From Caballeronia zhejiangensis (GTDB taxonomy: Bacteria > Pseudomonadota > Gammaproteobacteria > Burkholderiales > Burkholderiaceae): a stretch of 64,000 nucleotides of DNA. The notes beneath the pieces are model-generated. The model worked only from the letters and a program-made list of their open reading frames with translations, was not told where the DNA came from and searched no databases. Below, in pieces: positions 35,364 through 43,114 of this stretch. The stretch covers positions 248,001 to 312,000 of the forward strand of contig NZ_JFHD01000003.1 of NCBI RefSeq assembly GCF_000698575.1. The letters are read 5' to 3'. Within the stretch, counting starts at the first letter, position 1. Each line of letters opens with the position of its first letter. The position numbers were made by a program, and so were the translations under genes.

Positions 35364-36572
35364 TCACGCAAGCTTGCATTGCGTCTTGTCGAGCGGCAGG
35401 AACGACTGGCCCGAACTCACGATGTCGGCGTAATCGTCTTTATCCTTCATCTTGCTCTTGGGCTTGCCTTTGAGAAGATAGTAGTTCTTCAACACCTGAT
35501 GATCGCCCGCGCGAATTTCCTCCGGCCCGGTCAGGCCCGCGTACTTCATGCCTTGCAGCGCAGCGACGACTTTTTTCGGGTCGGCGGTGCCCGCTTTTAC
35601 GATGCCGTCGAGCAAAATCTTCGTGCAGATGTACGAACCCGCGAGGCTATAGTTAGGGTTCGACTTATAAGCCGCATTCACGCGCTTGACGAGGTCCTGA
35701 TTGAGCGGCGTATCGACCGCATGCCAGTATTGCGCGCCGAAATAGACGCCCTCGCAGATTTCCGGTCCGAGTGCTTCGAATTGCTCCAGCCCCGACGCCC
35801 ATGCCATCAGGATCGTGCAGTTGTTCTTCATGCCAAAGCTCACGGCCTGACGCAACGTGTCCGATGATTGCGAGCCGAAGTTGAGGATAAGAAGAACATC
35901 GGGCTTCGCCGCGACAGCATTCGTCAAATAACCGCTGAACTCTTTTTCATTGAGCGAGTGATAGCTGTTGCCCACATGCTCGATACCCTTCTCTTTGAAG
36001 ATGTTCTTCGCCGCCGATAAAAGCCCGTCTCCGAACACGTATTGCGGCGTGATCGTGTACCAGCGCTTTGCATTGGGCATCGACTGAATGAGCGGCCGCA
36101 CCGTTTGCTCGATCGCGCCGAAAGTGGGCACTGACCAGCGAAACGTCGCGCTGTTGCAATCCTTGCCGGTGAGTTCGTCGGCGCCCGCAGTCGTGATGAA
36201 GATGCCGCCGGCCTTCTCCGCTTCCTTGCCCATCGCGAGTGCTTCCGACGAAAGAATGCCGCCCGCGAAATAACGTGCGTTCTTCTGCTGCGCGATTTCC
36301 TGCACGCGGCGCACGGCCGTTGCGGGTTTTCCCTCGGTGTCGAGCGTCGCATAGGCGAGCGGTTGACCCAGCACCTTGCCGTATTGTTCGATAGCCAGCT
36401 TCATGCCGAGATCGGCGTACTTGCCATTGGCCGCGAACGGACCGGACATCGGCACAGGGCATGCGAACTGGATCGGCGAGCCCTGCGCAAAGGCGCTTCT
36501 TGCGACGAGCGCTTCGAACGATCCTGGAATGGCCGACAGCGCGGCCAGCTTCAACATGTTTCGGCGATTCAA
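35364..36572 (-). CDS. Periplasmic binding protein of branched-chain-type ABC importer (LivK-like)
   Basis: A 402-residue type-I periplasmic binding protein with a signal peptide (about 1-29, MLKLAALSAIPG to SAFAQ). The mature part has the two-lobed ANF/LivK fold: CPVPMSGPFAANGKYADLGMKLA, YFAGGILSSEALAM and a late YSLAGSYICTKILLDGI. The start is a TTG with AAGGAG 8 nt upstream. It opens the operon that ends with M20 and M81 amidohydrolases, so the ligand is probably an amide- or carbamoyl-containing compound and not leucine. Confidence 0.92.
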   Translation of the reverse strand: MNRRNMLKLAALSAIPGSFEALVARSAFAQGSPIQFACPVPMSGPFAANGKYADLGMKLAIEQYGKVLGQPLAYATLDTEGKPATAVRRVQEIAQQKNARYFAGGILSSEALAMGKEAEKAGGIFITTAGADELTGKDCNSATFRWSVPTFGAIEQTVRPLIQSMPNAKRWYTITPQYVFGDGLLSAAKNIFKEKGIEHVGNSYHSLNEKEFSGYLTNAVAAKPDVLLILNFGSQSSDTLRQAVSFGMKNNCTILMAWASGLEQFEALGPEICEGVYFGAQYWHAVDTPLNQDLVKRVNAAYKSNPNYSLAGSYICTKILLDGIVKAGTADPKKVVAALQGMKYAGLTGPEEIRAGDHQVLKNYYLLKGKPKSKMKDKDDYADIVSSGQSFLPLDKTQCKLA

Positions 36573-36648
36573 AATTGACGCTCCTTGAGAAGATGACCCG
36601 CGCAGCCGCCCCGCTTTTTTTTCGTGGTAGGTTCAAACCTCGGCTCGC

Positions 36649-36680
36649 TTCATTCTATTTATCATGATAAATAGAATGAA
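36649..36680. promoter_or_regulatory. 32-bp perfect palindrome (operator) between divergent ABC operon and GntR gene
   Basis: A perfect inverted repeat of 16 + 16 nt with no loop, centred between 36664 and 36665, core TATTTATCATGATAAATA. It is AT-rich in GC-rich surroundings, 77 nt from the binding-protein start and 106 nt from the regulator start. The position suits a two-way operator for the adjacent FadR-like regulator. Its length exceeds a single GntR site, so it may bind two dimers. Confidence 0.75.
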
Positions 36681-36785
36681 CCCGATGCTAGGAACAATAA
36701 ATTCGGGTGTCAATAAGGCAATATTCCAGTCTGCGAATTCGCGACACGCACGCGTATAAAGCAGACAAAGACAGGGAGCATCGAC

Positions 36786-37622
36786 ATGGTGATGGAGCGT
36801 GCAAAACGCACCGGGGCGGCAATCGAAATCGCGCAGCAGCCGATCAAACAGCCCAAGCGCGCGGATCTCGTCGCCGAAGAAATCAAGCGGCTGATCACGG
36901 AAAAGAACCTGAAGCCCGGCGACAAGCTGCCGCGTGAAGTGGAATTGCAGCAGCTCTTTTCCGTCAGCAAGAGCACGACGCGCGAGGCGCTCAAATCGCT
37001 GGAAGTGCAAGGGCTGATCAAAGTGACGACGGGACCTTCGGGTGGCGGCACGATCGTCGAGGTACCGCTCGATCGCACCTTGCAACTCTTGCAGAACTAT
37101 CTGTTCTTCAAGGACGTGACCATCGACGATATCTATACGGTGCGTCAGTTGCTCGAACCGGAGCTCGCTGCGGGCGCAGTGCCGCATCTCACCGACGATG
37201 ACTTCAACGCGCTGGAAGCGAACATCGCTTGTTGCGACGAGCCGGCCTCGGCGCACGCGAATCGCGACATCGTCCGGCAACGACAGGAAGACGTGAACTT
37301 CCACGATATTCTGGCCGCTGCGAATCCCAATCCGTTTTTGCGCTTCACCTGCGAGTTGATCAACGAAATGATCCGGCAACTCATCGAGTTCAGGAACGAC
37401 ACGCCGCAAGCCGAACATGAACGCTTCGGCCGCGCGAACGTGAAGATTCACAAGGCGATCACCGAAGCGGCGCGCGCGCGGGACGCGGACAAGGTTCGAG
37501 AACTGATGGTGATTCACATGACCGAGGCGCCGCGCTATGTGAAGCGCATGAAGGGCAAGCTGCGCGGGCGGCTCATTCTCGACTCGGAGATTCGCAAGCG
37601 CATGGGCGGGCGCGGCGGGTGA
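36786..37622 (+). CDS. FadR-like GntR regulator (FCD) of the ABC/amidohydrolase operon
   Basis: A 278-residue regulator. The GntR winged HTH is at about 27-90 (LPREVELQQLFSVSKSTTREALKSLEVQGL) with a Gly-rich wing PSGGGTIVEV typical of the FadR/LldR group, followed by an FCD effector domain (about 110-235; DVNFHDILAAANPNPFL and KIHKAITEAARARD). Divergent from the importer operon across a region that holds the 32-bp palindrome. Probably represses the operon until an imported ligand binds. AGGGAG site before the ATG. Confidence 0.92.
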   Translation: MVMERAKRTGAAIEIAQQPIKQPKRADLVAEEIKRLITEKNLKPGDKLPREVELQQLFSVSKSTTREALKSLEVQGLIKVTTGPSGGGTIVEVPLDRTLQLLQNYLFFKDVTIDDIYTVRQLLEPELAAGAVPHLTDDDFNALEANIACCDEPASAHANRDIVRQRQEDVNFHDILAAANPNPFLRFTCELINEMIRQLIEFRNDTPQAEHERFGRANVKIHKAITEAARARDADKVRELMVIHMTEAPRYVKRMKGKLRGRLILDSEIRKRMGGRGG

Positions 37623-37820
37623 TTCGAGCATGGCCGTGAAGAAAGGATTGAGCCTGAGCGACTACAATCGGGGTGCAAATACGCGCGGCGCTGTTCACCA
37701 CATAGCGCATAAGATGCAAACCAATCCATAAGATACGGAGTTTTTCGACGCATAGCGCAGTCGCGCCGCACATCATGTCGTGCCCGGATGTGCGGAAATC
37801 GCGCCGCGCGGAGAACCTGA

Positions 37821-39401
37821 ATGCCCGCCAGATTAAAAGCCGTTCGTAAGACCGGACGCATGGTCAGTCGCCGGTTGATGCGACGCAACAGCACCGCCGC
37901 AATCCGCTTCGCCGAAGTGTTTTCGCACTTTCCGGCGCTCGCTGGTCTTATCGGCACCGCCATCGCCATTTGTATGGCCGTGTTGTCGTTTGCCGCGCTG
38001 TGGCAGGGACGCGCGCAAGCGCTGCAAAACGCGCATCAGGCTGCGGCCAACCTCGTCGCCACCTTGAGCGCCGATATCGCGCGCAATATCGAATCGAGCG
38101 ACCTGTCGCTGCGCACCATCGTCAATGGCGTTAGAAACCCTGCCGTAATGGGGCTTCCGCCTGATCTGCGCAAGCTTGTTCTATTCGATGGCGCCACCGG
38201 CATGAACTCCGTCGGCGGCGCATTCGTGATGAATCGCGAGGGACGCATCGTCATGGAACGCGATCCTTCCGATCATGCGGACTTGCTCTTCAACGATCGC
38301 GACTACTTCAAGGTCCACGCCGAGCACCCCGACGCCGGTCTCTACATTTCCGGACCCTATGCGTCGCGATTGCGCAAGGGCGCGGCTTCGCTCGCATTGA
38401 GCCGGCGCATCGATGCATCGGATGGCTCGTTTGCGGGCGTCGCCGTGATCGCCTTGAACGTCTCCTACTTCAAGGACCTGCTGTCGCGCGTGAAGCTCGG
38501 CACTTCGGGCGCGGTGTTCATCGTGCAGCAGGATGGCGTGATGATCGCGCGCAAGCCTGCGCTGCCAGGCGATAGCGACGGCTACGTCGCGAAGTCACCG
38601 ACCTTCGCCGCGATGCGCGACGCGGCTTCAGGCTCATACATCTCACGGTCTCCGCTCGATGGCGTCAGGCGGCTCTATACATTCCAGCACGTACCCGGCA
38701 CCCGATTGATCGCGGCGGTCGCGCCCGCCGAGGATGACGTCCTCGCGGCGTGGCGCGAACGCAGCCTCGTCATCGGCGGATTGACGATGGCGTTCGGAGG
38801 CGGCTTCATCGTCATCTCATGGCTGCTCGCAATTTCACTGCGCTCGCGAGCAATTGCGCAAGAGAAGCTGCAACGGCTCGCGGGTACCGATGCGCTCACC
38901 GGACTATGCAACCGCCGCGCGCTGGACCGGCAGCTCGACGAAGAATGGCGGCGAGCGCGCCGCGTCGATCAGCCCCTGTCCGCGCTATTCATCGACGTGG
39001 ACCACTTCAAGCTCTATAACGACACCTACGGTCACGCGATGGGCGACGACGCGCTCATCGCCGTGGCCGACTGCATACAAAATGCCGCGAAGCGCCCCGG
39101 CGACATCGTCGCGCGCTATGGCGGCGAAGAATTCGTCGTGGTTTTGCCGGGCGCCGCGGCGAGCGGCGCGCTCACATTTGCCGAGCGTCTGCGCGAGAAC
39201 GTGGAACAACTCGCCATTCCTCACAGCGCGGCGCCAAGGAGCGTGCTGACGATCAGCATCGGCATTGCCACGGCCTCGCCACGCCATAACGACGACGCGC
39301 TCAAGTTGCTGAACAATGCCGACGCCGCGCTCTATCTCGCCAAACGCAGCGGGCGCAATCGCGCCATCCACGAAGACAGCGTCGCCGGCAGCGGCGCCTG
39401 A
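37821..39401 (+). CDS. Membrane diguanylate cyclase: Cache sensor + GGDEF
   Basis: A 526-residue c-di-GMP synthase. TM1 (about 42-62), an extracytoplasmic dCache-like domain (about 65-315; FNDRDYFKVHAEHPDAGLYISGP is the typical segment), TM2 (about 320-345) and GGDEF (about 360-520). The active motif is GGEEF within ARYGGEEFVV, and the inhibitory I-site RPGD lies five residues before it, so product feedback is expected. Senses a periplasmic small ligand, often an amino or organic acid. No linked effector. GGAGA ribosome site. Confidence 0.93.
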   Translation: MPARLKAVRKTGRMVSRRLMRRNSTAAIRFAEVFSHFPALAGLIGTAIAICMAVLSFAALWQGRAQALQNAHQAAANLVATLSADIARNIESSDLSLRTIVNGVRNPAVMGLPPDLRKLVLFDGATGMNSVGGAFVMNREGRIVMERDPSDHADLLFNDRDYFKVHAEHPDAGLYISGPYASRLRKGAASLALSRRIDASDGSFAGVAVIALNVSYFKDLLSRVKLGTSGAVFIVQQDGVMIARKPALPGDSDGYVAKSPTFAAMRDAASGSYISRSPLDGVRRLYTFQHVPGTRLIAAVAPAEDDVLAAWRERSLVIGGLTMAFGGGFIVISWLLAISLRSRAIAQEKLQRLAGTDALTGLCNRRALDRQLDEEWRRARRVDQPLSALFIDVDHFKLYNDTYGHAMGDDALIAVADCIQNAAKRPGDIVARYGGEEFVVVLPGAAASGALTFAERLRENVEQLAIPHSAAPRSVLTISIGIATASPRHNDDALKLLNNADAALYLAKRSGRNRAIHEDSVAGSGA

Positions 39402-39436
39402 CGCGATGCACGTGAAGTCGGACGTATCATGCGTCG

Positions 39437-39470
39437 TGAATGCAATCCGGCGTTTTGCATGCCGCATTCA
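39437..39470. repeat. Dispersed motif as a hairpin: TGAATGC ... GCATTCA
   Basis: Inverted arms TGAATGC and GCATTCA enclose a second GGC/GCC pair and TTTTGCATGCC. It lies just upstream of the LysE-family gene and belongs to the dispersed GAATGC/GCATGC family. Confidence 0.45.
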
Positions 39471-39497
39471 AACTGCACATCCGAAGGAGTTATTCCG

Positions 39498-40142
39498 ATG
39501 ACCGCTTCGACCGCCGTACTCGCGATTCTCTTTTCACTGTTGCTGGGCGCGATGATTCCGGGCCCGAGCTTCGTAATCGTGGCGCGCAATGCCATCGGCA
39601 TATCACGCGCCGATGGCCTCGCGACCGCGCTCGGCATGGGCGTGGGCGGCATCTTCTTCGGCGGCGTCGCCCTCGCGGGACTGTACACGCTGCTCGTTGC
39701 CGTCGAGTGGCTCTATCTCGCGCTGAAGGTCGCCGGTGGCCTGTATCTGATTTATGTGGCGTCGAAGATTTGGCGGGGCGCCGCGCAGCCGATGGAGATG
39801 CCGGCAACGGACGGCGCGTCCCGGCTCACCGGGCGCGCTCGAAAGTCCTTTTGGCTTGGCCTCTCGACGCAACTGAGCAATCCCAAGACAGCCATCTGGT
39901 ACGGCAGCATTTTCGCGGCGCTCTTGCCGCAGCATCCTCCGCTGTGGTGCTACTTCGTATTGCCGCCTATGGTCTTCGTGATCGAGACGGGCTGGTACAC
40001 CATCGTCGCGCTTGGCTTCTCAAGCAAGCGTCCGCGCGAGATGTATCTGCGGGCGAGGAAGCGGATCGACCGTTTCGCAGCGAGCGTCATCGCGATGCTC
40101 GGCCTGCGCCTCGTGCTGACGGCGGGTCGAACCGGCCTTTGA
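39498..40142 (+). CDS. LysE/RhtB-family exporter
   Basis: A 214-residue inner-membrane exporter with about six TM helices. Conserved features are the first helix with GAMIPGPSFVIVARNA, the intermediate GGLYLIYVASKIWRGA and the SFWLGLSTQLSNPKTAIWYGSIF block. Exports amino acids or related metabolites by proton antiport. The ATG at 39498 has AAGGAG 8 nt upstream and is preferred over an earlier in-frame start. Monocistronic, ending before a tandem repeat and hairpin. Confidence 0.9.
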   Translation: MTASTAVLAILFSLLLGAMIPGPSFVIVARNAIGISRADGLATALGMGVGGIFFGGVALAGLYTLLVAVEWLYLALKVAGGLYLIYVASKIWRGAAQPMEMPATDGASRLTGRARKSFWLGLSTQLSNPKTAIWYGSIFAALLPQHPPLWCYFVLPPMVFVIETGWYTIVALGFSSKRPREMYLRARKRIDRFAASVIAMLGLRLVLTAGRTGL

Positions 40143-40192
40143 TTTCGCATGCAAAACGCGTAACTCAAAAAGCCTTCGGAAACTCTGAATGC

Positions 40193-40220
40193 AAAAGGCA
40201 AAAGGCAAAAGGCAAAAGGC
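40193..40220. repeat. Tandem repeat (AAAAGGC) x4
   Basis: Four perfect 7-bp units downstream of the LysE-family gene, running into the left arm of the terminator hairpin. Being intergenic, copy-number change would not shift a reading frame. Confidence 0.8.
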
Positions 40221-40249
40221 CGGCCGCGCCGCGAGGCTCGTCCGGCCTT
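40216..40249. terminator. Bidirectional terminator hairpin after lysE-type and peptide genes
   Basis: Perfect 8-bp arms AAGGCCGG and CCGGCCTT with an 18-nt loop lie between the convergent LysE-family gene and the GG-leader peptide gene. The flanking A-rich repeat on the left would give a U-run in minus-strand transcripts. Confidence 0.5.
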
Positions 40250-40276
40250 CCTGCACGCAGCATCGATGCGCGCGAA

Positions 40277-40471
40277 TCACAGCGGATGCAACTTGCCGTC
40301 AAGATCCATCGTCCACTTCGAGCCGTCCTTGAACGTCAGCACGCCGCTCTGAGCGTCGATATGGATGGGTCTGCCGGCTGGCTCCTTTTTGTCTCCGCCG
40401 ATGATGCGCTTCATCTCGGAAGCGGAAAGCTCCTGACTATGTTGCAGATCGTCGAGCTTCAGGTTCGTCAT
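40277..40471 (-). CDS. Small peptide with double-glycine (bacteriocin-type) leader
   Basis: A 64-residue ORF with an excellent AAGGAG ribosome site. Residues 1-26 end in LSASEMKRIIGG, which fits the double-glycine leader rule (Leu -12, Ser -11, Glu -8, Met -7, Ile -4, Gly-Gly -2/-1) recognised by C39-peptidase ABC exporters. The predicted mature part is 38 residues, DKKEPAGRPIHI onward, with no Cys, three charged clusters and an aromatic FKDGSKWTMDLDG segment. No C39 transporter, immunity gene or modifying enzyme is visible. It is divergent from the sigma-54 activator of the PQQ region. It may be a secreted peptide, a RiPP precursor or a GG-leader look-alike. Confidence 0.7.
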   Translation of the reverse strand: MTNLKLDDLQHSQELSASEMKRIIGGDKKEPAGRPIHIDAQSGVLTFKDGSKWTMDLDGKLHPL

Positions 40472-40823
40472 GGTGTTTCTCCTTACGGTGCATGAGCAAG
40501 CGTTCGTTTGAGTCGAATCGAGCGTGTGTCGGCGCTCGCCTGGTCTTTTGCATTGGATATGCCAACGCGCGGGCGCAACGCTCGAATGCCCGCAGCGCCT
40601 TGCGCGGCGCGCTCGCAGGGTGCAGACACACGTGCTCCGTCAGCGCGTCGAGTCATACGCAGCCCAACACAACGTCCGCGGAGCTGTCGGCGTCACGATG
40701 ACATCCCGCATCCTTTCGATTAGCCAACAACAGCCGTCGACGGCGCTCATTGGCGCAGGACTTGCTTTTCTCCCCGCTCAAATATCCGGCGACATGACCG
40801 GCACTTGCACAACGGAGGAGACG
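40472..40823. other. Intergenic region between peptide gene and sigma-54 activator
   Basis: About 350 nt without a supported gene. It contains the divergent control region: ribosome sites of both genes and, on the minus strand, a sigma-54-like promoter at 40549-40564. An open frame extends the activator upstream to 40524, but its composition and the GGAGGAG site at the ATG at 40824 argue against using it. A minus-strand frame at 40437-40631 is a shadow. Confidence 0.6.
40549..40564 (-). promoter_or_regulatory. Possible sigma-54 promoter for the GG-leader peptide
   Basis: Read on the minus strand the site is TGGCATATCCAATGCA: GG and GC are exactly 10 nt apart and four of five -24 bases and most -12 bases match TGGCACG-N4-TTGCW. 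It would give a leader of about 65 nt before the peptide start. Weaker than the two plus-strand sites; no matching dyad was found nearby. Confidence 0.4.
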
Positions 40824-42767
40824 ATGCAAGACAACATCCACGAGATCGCGGCTACCCACGATGAACGACAGAGCGCCTGGCTGATTCCCGCGATACGCAA
40901 GGCGCACGAACGCTCCGAGACATTCGGTCTGAACGCCTCGACACGACCCGACTACGACGTGCTTACCGAAGGCGAGTTGCTCCTCAAGCTCGAGCAGAAC
41001 CGCGTGCTATGCGCGCACGCGACGCCGGTGATGGAAACGCTGCGTGAACAGATCGTCAACACGCAAAGCATGATCGTACTGACCGACGCACAAGGGCTCA
41101 TCCTCCACTCCACAGGCGATGACGACTTCCTCGCACGCGCAGAAAAGGTCGCGCTCAGGGCGGGGGCGAACTGGGCCGAGGAACGGCAAGGGACCAACGC
41201 CATCGGCACGGCCATCGCAGAACGCTCGCCGACGGTCGTGCACGGCGATCAACACTATCTTGCGGCCAATCGTTTTCTGACCTGCTCCAGCGTGCCGATT
41301 CTCGATCCGTACGGCGATCTGATCGGCGTGCTCGACGTCACCGGCGATCATCGCAGCTACCATCGACACACGATGGCCCTCGCGCGCATGTCCGTCCAGA
41401 TGATCGAAAACCACCTGTTTTCCAGCACTTTTCAGGGGATGTTGCAGATCGCATTTCACTGCCGCCCCGAGTTTCTCGGCACGCTGATGGAAGGGATCAT
41501 GGCCTTCACCTGCGATGGACGTTTTCTCTCCGCCAATCGCAGCGCGCAGTTTCAGTTCGGCTTGCCGCTCTCGGCGCTGCGCGCACATACGCTGTCGTCG
41601 CTCTTCGGACTGACCAGCGCGCAACTGATCGATCGTTCGCAAGCGAGCCGCGCGCCGCACATGTCGCTCGATCTCAACAATGGCGCAGTGGTATGCGCCC
41701 GCGTGCGCCTCAACCGCGCGCCTTTCGTCGAAACTCCGTCCACGTCCGTGCCGATGAGATCCGCGCCGCGCGCATCGGCTGCGATCGATTCATCGTCGAA
41801 GCTCGCATCGCTCGACACGGGCGACCCGAAAGTGGCCGCGGTCATCGGCAAGGTACGCAAGGTCATCGGCAAGGACATACCGATACTCATCACCGGCGAA
41901 ACCGGCACCGGCAAGGAACTGCTCGCACAAGCCATTCACAGCGATTCGCCGCGTCGCGCGGGGCCGTTCGTCGCGGTGAACTGCGCATCGATCCCGGAGA
42001 ACCTGATCGAATCGGAACTCTTCGGTTATGAGGAAGGCGCGTTCACGGGCGCACGGCGCAAGGGCGCGGCGGGCAAGCTGCTACAGGCCAATGGCGGCAC
42101 GCTCTTTCTCGATGAAATCGGCGACATGCCCTACCCGCTGCAAGTGCGCCTCTTGCGCGTGCTGCAAGAGCGCGTCGTCGATCCGCTCGGCTCCAGCAAG
42201 TCGATTCCTGTCGATGTCGCCATCATCTGCGCGACGCACCGTAACCTGCGCGAGATGATCGAGCAGAATCGCTTCCGTGAGGACTTGTACTACCGTCTGA
42301 ACGGGCTCGTCGTCAAACTACCGCCATTGCGCGAACGCACCGATCTCGCAGCCGTGATCACGAAGATGCTCCACGCCGTAAGCGCCGATGATGGGAGCGG
42401 CATGCGCCTGTCCATCGACGATGACGTAATGGCGCTCTTCGAGCGCTATGCGTGGCCCGGCAACTTCAGGCAACTGTGCAACTTGCTACGCACTGCTGCA
42501 GCGATGGTCGACGACGACGGCTGCATTCGCCGGCAACATCTACCGGAAGACTTCTTCGATGAACCTCGCGCCAACGTGCATCGCGTGTCCGAAGCATGCG
42601 CTGCATCGGCGCTCGCTTCGGGACGCCTGCAGGAAGTCACGGCATCCGTGATCGCGGCGGCGCTCGCGCAACATCGTGGCAATGTCTCCGCCGCCGCGCG
42701 CGCCTTGGGCATATCGCGCAACACCATCTATCGAAAGATGCCCGCTTGTTCACAGGTGGAGCAATGA
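40824..42767 (+). CDS. Sigma-54-dependent activator (AcoR-like, Fis-type HTH) of the PQQ dehydrogenase region
   Basis: A 647-residue enhancer-binding protein. The N-terminal GAF-type sensory domain (about 75-200; GTNAIGTAIAERSPTVVHGDQHY is characteristic of AcoR) is followed by a PAS-like segment (about 215-290), the AAA+ domain (Walker A GETGTGKE; sigma-54 contact loop GAFTGA within YEEGAFTGARRKG; Walker B GGTLFLDEIGDM) and a Fis-type HTH at the end (GNVSAAARALGISRNTIYRKM). AcoR-type proteins respond to acetoin, alcohols or aldehydes. It is immediately upstream of two sigma-54 promoters driving pqqA and the PQQ dehydrogenase, its probable targets. The start at 40824 has GGAGGAG. Confidence 0.93.
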   Translation: MQDNIHEIAATHDERQSAWLIPAIRKAHERSETFGLNASTRPDYDVLTEGELLLKLEQNRVLCAHATPVMETLREQIVNTQSMIVLTDAQGLILHSTGDDDFLARAEKVALRAGANWAEERQGTNAIGTAIAERSPTVVHGDQHYLAANRFLTCSSVPILDPYGDLIGVLDVTGDHRSYHRHTMALARMSVQMIENHLFSSTFQGMLQIAFHCRPEFLGTLMEGIMAFTCDGRFLSANRSAQFQFGLPLSALRAHTLSSLFGLTSAQLIDRSQASRAPHMSLDLNNGAVVCARVRLNRAPFVETPSTSVPMRSAPRASAAIDSSSKLASLDTGDPKVAAVIGKVRKVIGKDIPILITGETGTGKELLAQAIHSDSPRRAGPFVAVNCASIPENLIESELFGYEEGAFTGARRKGAAGKLLQANGGTLFLDEIGDMPYPLQVRLLRVLQERVVDPLGSSKSIPVDVAIICATHRNLREMIEQNRFREDLYYRLNGLVVKLPPLRERTDLAAVITKMLHAVSADDGSGMRLSIDDDVMALFERYAWPGNFRQLCNLLRTAAAMVDDDGCIRRQHLPEDFFDEPRANVHRVSEACAASALASGRLQEVTASVIAAALAQHRGNVSAAARALGISRNTIYRKMPACSQVEQ

Positions 42768-42802
42768 GTTGTTCAGTGCAGTGTTTCACTTCGGTACACC
42801 CT

Positions 42803-42822
42803 TGTTGCGATGCGGAACAACA
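42803..42822. promoter_or_regulatory. Dyad TGTTG-N10-CAACA, candidate activator site for pqqA promoter
   Basis: Perfect 5-bp inverted arms separated by 10 nt, about 75-95 nt upstream of the -24 element of the pqqA promoter, where enhancer-binding proteins usually bind. The same arms and spacing (one base different) occur upstream of the second sigma-54 promoter. Confidence 0.5.
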
Positions 42823-42896
42823 TCGTCACATCCATTGCGCGTCATCGAAATCGAATTGAAAGGCAAAGAGCGTGCACATGCACTGTCGATGATCGA

Positions 42897-42912
42897 AGGC
42901 ATGGACCTTGCA
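42897..42912 (+). promoter_or_regulatory. Sigma-54 promoter of pqqA
   Basis: AGGCATGGACCTTGCA fits TGGCACG-N4-TTGCW at 8 of the 10 best-conserved positions, with GG and GC correctly 10 nt apart. Predicted transcription start is around 42923, giving a leader of about 50 nt before pqqA. The adjacent gene encodes a sigma-54 activator. Confidence 0.7.
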
Positions 42913-42973
42913 TTTCGAGGACCGGTCGCGAAACGGCTCGCGATCCAACTCGAACATCATCAAGGAGATGAAC

Positions 42974-43048
42974 ATGCAATGGACGACACCCGCCTTCACC
43001 GACCTGCGCTTCGGCTTCGAGATCACGATGTACATCGCTACACGTTGA
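42974..43048 (+). CDS. pqqA: PqqA, precursor peptide of pyrroloquinoline quinone
   Basis: A 24-residue peptide with the full PqqA pattern: W3, PAFTDLR, then [10 protein letters not shown], including Glu16 and Tyr20 of the E-x3-Y motif whose side chains are cross-linked by PqqE to build PQQ. AAGGAG lies 6 nt before the ATG. Only pqqD-like follows; pqqB, pqqC and pqqE are not in the window, so this copy must rely on a biosynthetic operon elsewhere. Driven by its own sigma-54 promoter, it could raise precursor supply when the adjacent PQQ dehydrogenase is induced. Confidence 0.95.
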   Translation: MQWTTPAFTDLRFGFEITMYIATR

Positions 43049-43066
43049 TCCTTCGATGACGGCAAG

Positions 43067-43088
43067 CCTGGGGCGAATCTGCCCCGGG
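43067..43088 (+). terminator. Hairpin between pqqA and pqqD
   Basis: An 8-bp stem (CCTGGGGC / GCCCCGGG, one G-T pair) with a 6-nt loop, 18 nt after the pqqA stop. There is no U-run. It may act as a partial terminator or mRNA-end stabiliser that keeps pqqA transcript in excess over pqqD. Confidence 0.5.
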
Positions 43089-43114
43089 CCTGCACCCTTC
43101 CCTTTCCGTCCCAC

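Noticed and set aside
37630..37731. 33-codon frame before the GGDEF gene
   Set aside because: No ribosome site and no resemblance to a known small protein; likely chance.
40437..40631. 64-codon minus-strand frame overlapping the peptide start region
   Set aside because: Overlaps the GG-leader peptide start in another frame; no ribosome site and shadow-like composition.
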